This document shows, in pieces, positions 1-4,953 of a stretch of 5,498 nucleotides of DNA. Source of the stretch: Oscillospiraceae bacterium (GTDB lineage: Bacteria > Bacillota > Clostridia > Oscillospirales > Oscillospiraceae). The position numbers and the translations under genes were made by a program. The first letter of the stretch is position 1. The number at the start of each line of letters is the position of its first letter. The stretch is taken from the NCBI GenBank assembly GCA_016297855.1, contig JAEDFW010000113.1, forward strand, positions 1 to 5,498, read 5' to 3'. The notes under the pieces are model-generated. The model searched no databases. It worked only from the letters and a program-made list of their open reading frames with translations, and was not told where the DNA came from.

Positions 1-560
1 GGGACAGCTGGGCCGACGAGACCGGCTCCATCGGCAAGGCCTACGGTTATCAGCTCGGCGTAAAGCACCGTTACCCCGAGGGCGAATTCGATCAGGTCGA
101 CCGCGTGCTGTATGACCTCAAGCACAACCCGGCCTCGCGCCGCATTCTCACGAACCTGTATAACCACCATGATCTGCACGAAATGGCGCTCGCGCCATGC
201 GCGTACTCGGTCACATTCAACGTCAGCGGTAATACGCTCAACGCGATTTTGAACCAGCGCAGTCAGGATATGCTCACGGCCAACAACTGGAACGTGGTAC
301 AGTACGCGGTGCTGGTGCATATGATGGCGCAAGTATCCGGGCTGCAGGCCGGCGAGCTGGTGCACGTCATCGCCGACTGCCATATCTACGACCGGCATGT
401 TCCGCTGGTGGAAAAAATGCTGGAAAATGCGCAGTTCGATGCGCCGGAATTGGTCATTGACCGCTCGGTCAAAGACTTCTACGATTTCACGGTAGACAGC
501 TTTGACCTGCCGGGCTACCGGTATTCCGAGTTTTCCGAAAAAATCCCTGTTGCAATCTGA
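1..560 (+). CDS. thyA: Thymidylate synthase, 5'-truncated by window start
   Basis: Converts dUMP to dTMP in the cytoplasm, using 5,10-methylene-THF as carbon donor and reductant and releasing DHF. The reading frame is open from base 3 and gives 185 residues, so roughly the first 80 of a usual ~265 lie outside the window; a GTG at 105 is internal, not the start. Numbering from base 3: the SRR pair at 45-47 (phosphate-binding arginines from the partner subunit), nucleophilic Cys66 in ALAPCAY, QRSQD at 85-89, Asn97 and HIY at 127-129 (dUMP binding), and the conserved C-terminal end PVAI. The Cys sits 119 residues before the end, as in E. coli ThyA. Odd points: the His that usually follows the Cys (PCH) is Ala, and the usual LGLPFN stretch reads TANNWN; I recall this form from clostridial ThyA. 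It leads a tight operon with folA, which recycles its DHF product. Family assignment is very secure. Confidence 0.96.
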   Translation, partial: DSWADETGSIGKAYGYQLGVKHRYPEGEFDQVDRVLYDLKHNPASRRILTNLYNHHDLHEMALAPCAYSVTFNVSGNTLNAILNQRSQDMLTANNWNVVQYAVLVHMMAQVSGLQAGELVHVIADCHIYDRHVPLVEKMLENAQFDAPELVIDRSVKDFYDFTVDSFDLPGYRYSEFSEKIPVAI

Positions 561-565
561 GGAAG
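559..565 (+). promoter_or_regulatory. Ribosome binding site of folA overlapping thyA stop
   Basis: GAGGAAG overlaps the TGA stop of thyA and lies 3 nt before the ATG at 569, with its GGA core about 6 nt away. The site can be used by ribosomes finishing thyA, which suggests coupled translation of the two enzymes of the dTMP cycle. It supports 569 as the folA start. Confidence 0.7.
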
Positions 566-568
566 AAT

Positions 569-1072
569 ATGGAACTGATCGTCAATGTAACGCCCGACTG
601 GGGCATCGGCTTTGAAAACCGGCTGCTGGTCAGCATTTCCGCCGACCTGCGGCGTTTCCGTGCGCTGACGGACAGCAAAACCGTCGTGCTGGGCCGCAAA
701 ACACTCGAAACATTCCCGGGCGGACGGCCGCTCAAGAACCGCACCAATATCATTCTGACGCACGACACGGCATTTTCTGCCGACCCTGCCATCATCGTCC
801 ATGACGAAGCCGCACTGGTTTCCGAGCTGCGCAAATATCCGCCCGAGAGCATTGCCGTCATCGGCGGCGCGAGCGTATACGAGCTGCTTCTGGACTACTG
901 CGATGCGGCGCATGTCACAAAAACGTATGTGGACGCGCCTGCCGACCGGTTTTTCCCGAATCTCGACGCGCTGGAAAACTGGCAGATCCGCCGCGTATCC
1001 GAGCTGCAGGAGGAAAACGGCCTGCAATTTCAGTATATCGACTATGTGAATCGTTCGCCGAAGCCGCTGTAG
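569..1072 (+). CDS. folA: Dihydrofolate reductase
   Basis: Cytoplasmic NADPH-dependent reduction of DHF to THF; with ThyA upstream it closes the thymidylate cycle. The product is 167 residues, normal for bacterial DHFR (about 160-170). Visible family features: N-terminal beta strand and GIGFEN loop (12-17), acidic catalytic residue Asp26 in SADLRRF with Phe30, the GRKT NADPH-binding motif (42-45), Arg58 before NIILT (binds the folate glutamate), VIGG (97-100) with Tyr104, and Thr117 in HVTKTY. The ATG at 569 is preceded by a good ribosome binding site, and the N-terminus aligns with the family start. Odd: the Pro-Trp pair before the catalytic acid in E. coli (Pro21-Trp22) is Leu20-Val21 here. 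That pair lines the active site, so antifolate response may differ. This is a chromosomal housekeeping type next to thyA; nothing suggests an acquired dfr cassette. Confidence 0.95.
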   Translation: MELIVNVTPDWGIGFENRLLVSISADLRRFRALTDSKTVVLGRKTLETFPGGRPLKNRTNIILTHDTAFSADPAIIVHDEAALVSELRKYPPESIAVIGGASVYELLLDYCDAAHVTKTYVDAPADRFFPNLDALENWQIRRVSELQEENGLQFQYIDYVNRSPKPL

Positions 1073-1086
1073 GCGCGGCGCGTACA

Positions 1087-1095
1087 AAAGGAAAG
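1087..1095 (+). promoter_or_regulatory. Ribosome binding site of the DEAD-box helicase gene
   Basis: AAAGGAAAG lies just before the ATG at 1101, with the AGGA core 8 nt from it. It fixes the helicase start. The 28-nt folA-helicase gap holds no terminator hairpin and no convincing promoter, so read-through from folA is expected. Confidence 0.6.
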
Positions 1096-1100
1096 AATTT

Positions 1101-2285
1101 ATGGAACAGAATTTGACATTCAGCGACCTCGGTCTCTCGCCGCAGATTTTGCAGGCGCTGGAACAGAAGGGCTACGGCTATCCCACCCGCATTCAGGCCG
1201 AGGCGATTCCTCCCTTTATGCAGTGGAAAGATGTCATTGCCAAAGCGCCCACCGGCACGGGCAAGACGTTCGCTTTCGGCATTCCGATGATCGAGCACAT
1301 CGATCCTGCCAGCGAGGACTTGCAGGGGCTGATCCTTGCTCCCACGCGCGAGCTGGCCATCCAGATCTGCGACGAACTGCGCGGGCTTCTGGCGTTTTAT
1401 AAAGACATCCGCGTGGCCGTTGTCTACGGCGGCGCGAAGATTGAAGGCCAGATCAAGCAGCTGAAAAAACACCCGCAGATTGTGGTCGCCACGCCCGGGC
1501 GGCTGATGGATCACTACAACCGCAAGACGCTACGGCTGGACAAGGTGCAGACGATCGTCCTCGACGAGGCAGACCGGATGCTCGACATGGGCTTTTTCGA
1601 CGATGTGACGAAGATCATCGAAAAGGTCAAAAACCGCAAGAATCTCGGTCTGTTCTCCGCCACCATCTCGCAGGAGGTCATGACGGTGTCGTGGATGTAC
1701 CAGCGCGACGAGGTGGAGATCACCGTGCCGGCAGACCTTGAAAACCGGCCCGACATCACGCAGTACTCCATCACCTGCCCACCGCTGGAGAAAATCGACA
1801 CGACGCTGAAGCTCCTTCGCACGATGGGCTTTGAGCGCACGATCATCTTCTGCAACACGAAAGTCATGTGCCAGCGGCTGTGCGACGATCTCAGACGCTT
1901 TGGCGTGGACGCCGACTGCCTGCACGGCGATATCCGGCAGCTCACGCGCGAAAAGACCATGCGCACGTTCAAAAGCGGCAATCTTCCCGTGCTGATCGCC
2001 ACGGACGTGGCCTCGCGCGGCATCGACGTTGACGACGTGGACTGTGTCATCAACTACGACGTACCCGAGGAGAACGAATACTACATCCACCGCATCGGCC
2101 GCACAGGCCGCGCGAAAAAGAAGGGTGTGGCCATCTCGGTGCTGGGCACCTTCCCCGAGCAGGCCAAGCTCGAGGAAATCGCAAAATACTCGCACTACCA
2201 GATCCAGCCCGTGAAATTTCTGGATGACGGCACATTGGTTGAGGCAGAGGTCAAAAAGCCGCAGCCGCGTAAGCGCTTCCGGTGA
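1101..2285 (+). CDS. DEAD-box ATP-dependent RNA helicase, compact form
   Basis: An SF2 helicase that unwinds or remodels RNA using ATP, typically in ribosome assembly, RNA decay or cold adaptation. All family motifs are present in order: Q-motif region with Phe7 and Gln32, motif I APTGTGKT (49-56), Ia PTRELA (81-86), Ib TPGR (131-134), II DEAD (155-158), III SAT (186-188), IV IIFCNT (248-253), V ATDVASRGID (300-309) and VI HRIGRTGRA (330-338). At 394 residues it is little more than the two RecA-like domains. The tail after about 375 is short, ending in a basic KKPQPRKRFR, with no RNA-binding DbpA domain or long RGG/serine-rich extension as in CshA. The subfamily cannot be settled by eye, so no symbol is given; RhlE-like is one option. 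Its stop overlaps the start of the next gene, indicating coupled translation. Confidence 0.95.
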   Translation: MEQNLTFSDLGLSPQILQALEQKGYGYPTRIQAEAIPPFMQWKDVIAKAPTGTGKTFAFGIPMIEHIDPASEDLQGLILAPTRELAIQICDELRGLLAFYKDIRVAVVYGGAKIEGQIKQLKKHPQIVVATPGRLMDHYNRKTLRLDKVQTIVLDEADRMLDMGFFDDVTKIIEKVKNRKNLGLFSATISQEVMTVSWMYQRDEVEITVPADLENRPDITQYSITCPPLEKIDTTLKLLRTMGFERTIIFCNTKVMCQRLCDDLRRFGVDADCLHGDIRQLTREKTMRTFKSGNLPVLIATDVASRGIDVDDVDCVINYDVPEENEYYIHRIGRTGRAKKKGVAISVLGTFPEQAKLEEIAKYSHYQIQPVKFLDDGTLVEAEVKKPQPRKRFR

Positions 2286-3163
2286 CGGCGGCGGAACGAG
2301 GCGTGCTGTTGCTGTGCACGCAGCTTCCGGACAGGGAAAAGCCGCTCTCCATGGCGCAGTTCCGCACGCTGTCGCGGCGCGCGCACGCGCTTGGATCCGG
2401 CGGCGCCGACCCGCTGCGCGAGCTGCGTGCAGAGGATCTGCGCCGTCTGGGCTATGACGGGCAAAGCGCAGAACATATCATGCGCCTGTTTGCACGCGCG
2501 GAGAAGCTGGATGCGTATCTCACCACAGCCGAACGGCTCGGAATACATCCGCTCACGCGCATCAGCCCGGCATATCCCAAGCGGCTGGCCGCACAGCTTG
2601 GGATGGACTGTCCGCCGGTGCTGTTTGTACGCGGCGATACGCGGCTATTGCAGACACGCATGACCGGCGTGGTCGGCTCGCGCGCACTGCGCCCGGAAAA
2701 CAGAGCCTTTGCCGAAGCTGCGGGGCGGCTGATCGCCGAGGAACGGTTTACGCTTGTCTCCGGCGGCGCATCCGGCGCAGATTCGGCGGCGCAGCAGGCT
2801 TGTCTTGCAGCCGGCGGCAGCGCTGTCATCTTCCCTGCCACGCGGCTTTGTGACTGCAAGCCGCGGGACAATGTCTGCTATGTATCTGAAGATGGGTTCG
2901 ATCTGCCCTTTTCTACGCCGCGCGCGATGCGCCGCAACCGGCTGATTCACGCGATGGGTGAAAAAACACTTGTCGCGCAGACAAGTCTGGAAACCGGCGG
3001 CACATGGGCCGGCACCTTCGACAACCTGCGCCATGGCTACAGCCCGGTGTTCATCTTTGATGACGCAAGCCCCGGAACCAAGGCGCTGGTCTCGCTCGGC
3101 GCAGAGCCGGTGACACGGCTCGATACCATTGCCGCACTGCAATCTGCGCAGCTTCATTTCTGA
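2282..3163 (+). CDS. Divergent DprA/Smf-family DNA-processing protein
   Basis: DprA proteins bind single-stranded DNA and load RecA on it, chiefly in natural transformation. Layout of the 293 residues: small N-terminal helical domain (about 1-90), YPKRL at 98-102 with PPVLFVRGD at 111-119 (the DprA lead-in), then the Rossmann-like core: VVGSR (130-134), SGGASGADSAA (160-170), RRNRLI (217-222), a SLETGGT stretch (235-241) and a late GA (273-274). This is the DprA fold order, but wording is atypical: SGGASGAD replaces SGLARGID, the usual YPxxN region is not recognisable, and there is no C-terminal winged helix. GTG at 2282 is chosen because the N-terminal LLLC...MAQFRTL segment looks like the family's start and the GTGA overlap with the helicase stop implies coupling; no clear Shine-Dalgarno site precedes it. 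An in-frame ATG at 2351 is the alternative. It may be a second, specialised Smf paralogue rather than the main DprA. Confidence 0.82.
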   Translation: MTAAERGVLLLCTQLPDREKPLSMAQFRTLSRRAHALGSGGADPLRELRAEDLRRLGYDGQSAEHIMRLFARAEKLDAYLTTAERLGIHPLTRISPAYPKRLAAQLGMDCPPVLFVRGDTRLLQTRMTGVVGSRALRPENRAFAEAAGRLIAEERFTLVSGGASGADSAAQQACLAAGGSAVIFPATRLCDCKPRDNVCYVSEDGFDLPFSTPRAMRRNRLIHAMGEKTLVAQTSLETGGTWAGTFDNLRHGYSPVFIFDDASPGTKALVSLGAEPVTRLDTIAALQSAQLHF

Positions 3164-3165
3164 CA

Positions 3166-3199
3166 AAACGCCCTGTTTCCTGATGGAAACGGGGCGTTT
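3166..3199. terminator. Bidirectional hairpin terminator between convergent operons
   Basis: A 15-bp stem with a single T-G wobble (3166-3180 pairing with 3185-3199) encloses a TGAT loop. It starts 3 nt after the DprA-like stop and ends 8 nt before the stop of the minus-strand gene. On the plus strand the stem ends in TTT followed by a T-rich stretch; on the minus strand it ends in TTTTG. It can therefore end both operons. Confidence 0.9.
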
Positions 3200-3206
3200 G
3201 TTCGTC

Positions 3207-3533
3207 TTATTCTTCTGTTTCGTCGGCCGGCTCGGCGGCGAACAGCTCGTCAGCCAGTGACTGCGCCAGCGCCAGCTTTTCATACGGCACGAAGAACTCC
3301 GTCTGCTCCATACTGCTGCCGAAATACGCCACCAGCCACGCGCCGTGCACGGGCCGCAGCATACAGGCAACGGCGTTTGCGTCCAGTACTTCCTTCAGCA
3401 TCTGCGCCCACGGCGCGGATTGCGTCGTGAGATAGCAGAAGTCGCGCCCGGTAATCTCGGGCAGGCCGTCTTTGCCGCACACGCGGCAGCAGCCAGTCTC
3501 GTTTACAAGATAACAGTGCGGGCAATAGCACAT
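3207..3533 (-). CDS. Small zinc-ribbon protein with DUF2007-like domain
   Basis: No enzymatic function can be assigned. The 108-residue product opens with a Cys-dense segment: Cys2, Cys4, Cys7, then Cys15, Cys16 and Cys19. CPHC (4-7) and CRVCG (16-20) form a typical CxxC...CxxC zinc ribbon. After a linker, residues about 43-95 (QMLKEVLDANAVACMLRP, then a strand-rich part and FFVPYEKLALAQSLADEL) resemble DUF2007 (putative signal-transducing) domains, which are small alpha/beta folds often joined to zinc ribbons. The tail is acidic (EPADETEE). There is no signal peptide or membrane segment, so it is probably cytoplasmic. The start is well supported by AAGGAG 6 nt upstream. It follows the DUF1576 gene by 15 nt, its ribosome binding site filling the gap, so the two are very likely co-transcribed; an accessory or regulatory role for the membrane protein is inference only. 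Confidence 0.78.
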   Translation of the reverse strand: MCYCPHCYLVNETGCCRVCGKDGLPEITGRDFCYLTTQSAPWAQMLKEVLDANAVACMLRPVHGAWLVAYFGSSMEQTEFFVPYEKLALAQSLADELFAAEPADETEE

Positions 3534-3539
3534 GACGCG

Positions 3540-3545
3540 CTCCTT
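3540..3545 (-). promoter_or_regulatory. Ribosome binding site of the zinc-ribbon gene
   Basis: Read on the minus strand this is AAGGAG, 6 nt before the ATG at 3533 and inside the 15-nt gap after the DUF1576 stop. It supports the short start and an operon arrangement. Confidence 0.75.
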
Positions 3546-3548
3546 TCC

Positions 3549-4883
3549 TTACGCCTTCAGCTGTCTGCGTTCTTCCTTCGTATGGCAGAAATGCTCGAGC
3601 ACGGGGATGAGCAGGAAGCAGGTGAAAGCCGCCGTGAAGCCGCCGTTATACAGACAGAACGCGCCATGCAGCAGCGGCACGCAGGTAACGAGCGTGTAGT
3701 GCATCATGCCGGCCAAAATGCCAATCAGCCAGCCGTAGCTGCCCGCCACGGGAGAAAGACCGTTTGCAAAGCAGAGACCGATGACGATCGCCTGCGCATT
3801 CACCGCCATCGAGAACTCCGCGCCCGTGAGGCCGCAGACAAATTTAGCGATAAAGCTGGCAATCACATATCCCGCCATGATTGGCCAGACGTTGCCCGGA
3901 TGACTGCCCTTAACGAAGCAGCAGACCATGCAGAACACGCAGCCGAGCGTCGCGGCGTTCCAGTTCGCACCGATGAGGTTATAATACAGCACGATGAAAA
4001 GGCCGTAAACGCCAAAGTTGAGCAGCGTGCTGCCGGAGCCGTACTTCGCGCCGTAGTCGGCGTTGTAACCCGAATCCTTGACGAGCGGCAGATACTGCTT
4101 TGCGCCGCCGAGCCACAATCCGCCCACGACAGCAAGGCCGAACACGACGAAGCAGAACACATTGCACACAGCCCAGAAGCTATCGCCCAGACCCACACCA
4201 ACGGATGCAGGCGGCTCAGGCAGAAATACTTTATAGAGCAGTGCGCGCAGGAAAAACGCCGTCAGACCAATGGGCACGGCCGCAGAATACAGGTCGTAGC
4301 CCTTGTGCATCTTGGGGCTGTGCGGCAGACCCGCAGGCAGGAAAAAGCCGATGAACACGCCCACCGCCAGCGCCAGAACAACGCCCAGCACCGTAAAGCC
4401 GTGCCAGTCGGCCTGCGGATACCGGAACAGCATCTCGGTAATGAGCGGCGCAAGACCCGTGGAGAACAAGAACGCGTTCGCCTGCGAGCCGGGGCTCTTT
4501 TTCTTTACCAGACAGTACAGCGCCACGCCCGCGAACGAAAACCAGATGTTCAGAATCGTCGTGCCCCAGAAGCAGAAGCCCGCCGTCAGGAAAAATGCCA
4601 GCGCGGACACACCGTCGGGCTTGGCGCCCGGCAGGCAATAGATGCCGAGGCAAACGGCACAGACCAGCGCTACGTTCAAAAATGTCCCGGCAAAGCCGCC
4701 GTAGGACGGATCAAAGTAGCTCTTGACCGTCTGGCCGGACTGCGTGCAGATGCGGCCTACACCGGAGAGCATATCGCCCCGGTCGGGCATAATGACCGCC
4801 GCAATCAGGCAGGCCAGCGTGAAACAGGCGAACAGCGCACGGAGCATCGCATCCGGCGACTGCAGCCTCTGTTTGAGTTTCAT
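3549..4883 (-). CDS. DUF1576-family multi-pass membrane protein
   Basis: Function unknown; a transporter or channel is plausible from the architecture. The 444-residue product is mostly hydrophobic, with about 12-14 likely membrane segments (first about 15-32, last about 414-430) and a basic C-terminal tail (KEERRQLK). The family hallmark, a glycine-rich helix then a Lys/His-Gly...LYN-type motif, is visible twice: GLAP (143-146) with MHKGYDLYS (192-200), and GLSP (375-378) with LHGAFCLYN (405-413). With GTFLN (66-70) and STLLN (285-289) this shows an internal duplication, units about 61-213 and 281-428, joined by a less hydrophobic linker. It holds 20 cysteines, including CxxC pairs at 75/78 and 315/318. 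The start has a perfect AGGAGGA 7 nt upstream. It lies between folD and a zinc-ribbon gene in one direction. The DUF1576 assignment is from memory of the motif pattern. Confidence 0.8.
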   Translation of the reverse strand: MKLKQRLQSPDAMLRALFACFTLACLIAAVIMPDRGDMLSGVGRICTQSGQTVKSYFDPSYGGFAGTFLNVALVCAVCLGIYCLPGAKPDGVSALAFFLTAGFCFWGTTILNIWFSFAGVALYCLVKKKSPGSQANAFLFSTGLAPLITEMLFRYPQADWHGFTVLGVVLALAVGVFIGFFLPAGLPHSPKMHKGYDLYSAAVPIGLTAFFLRALLYKVFLPEPPASVGVGLGDSFWAVCNVFCFVVFGLAVVGGLWLGGAKQYLPLVKDSGYNADYGAKYGSGSTLLNFGVYGLFIVLYYNLIGANWNAATLGCVFCMVCCFVKGSHPGNVWPIMAGYVIASFIAKFVCGLTGAEFSMAVNAQAIVIGLCFANGLSPVAGSYGWLIGILAGMMHYTLVTCVPLLHGAFCLYNGGFTAAFTCFLLIPVLEHFCHTKEERRQLKA

Positions 4884-4890
4884 GAAAATC

Positions 4891-4897
4891 TCCTCCT
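4891..4897 (-). promoter_or_regulatory. Consensus ribosome binding site of the DUF1576 gene
   Basis: On the minus strand this reads AGGAGGA, an essentially perfect anti-Shine-Dalgarno match 7 nt before the ATG at 4883. It is the strongest such site in the window and points to efficient translation once the mRNA is made, despite the hairpin just upstream. Confidence 0.85.
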
Positions 4898-4916
4898 AAC
4901 ATCATCAAAGAGGCAA

Positions 4917-4944
4917 AATGCCGCCGGTACAAACCGGCGGCATT
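4917..4944 (-). terminator. Hairpin after folD: terminator or attenuator
   Basis: A perfect 12-bp inverted repeat (4917-4928 with 4933-4944) with a 4-nt loop and a very GC-rich core (GCCGCCGGT) starts 9 nt after the folD stop. In the minus direction the stem ends in ATT followed by TTGCCTCTTT, a modest, broken T tract; in the plus direction no T run follows. It is therefore most likely a folD terminator, possibly leaky, letting some transcripts continue into the DUF1576 gene. No strong promoter is seen in the 70-nt gap. Confidence 0.75.
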
Positions 4945-4953
4945 CTGGTTATC

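Noticed and set aside
105..560. GTG at 105 as the thyA start
   Set aside because: The frame is open back to base 3 with ThyA-like sequence (WADETG, KAYGYQLG); the GTG is an internal Val.
515..1087. Minus-strand open frame opposite folA
   Set aside because: In-register shadow of a secure DHFR gene; no start signal and no family resemblance.
915..2195. Minus-strand open frames opposite the helicase
   Set aside because: They run opposite all the conserved helicase motifs and are broken where the helicase uses a CTA codon near 1530; codon-bias artefacts.
4900..4935. Minus-strand promoter (TTGTAC then TTTGAT, 17-nt gap) for DUF1576
   Set aside because: The -35-like part lies within the hairpin and the -10-like part is poor; not strong enough to call.
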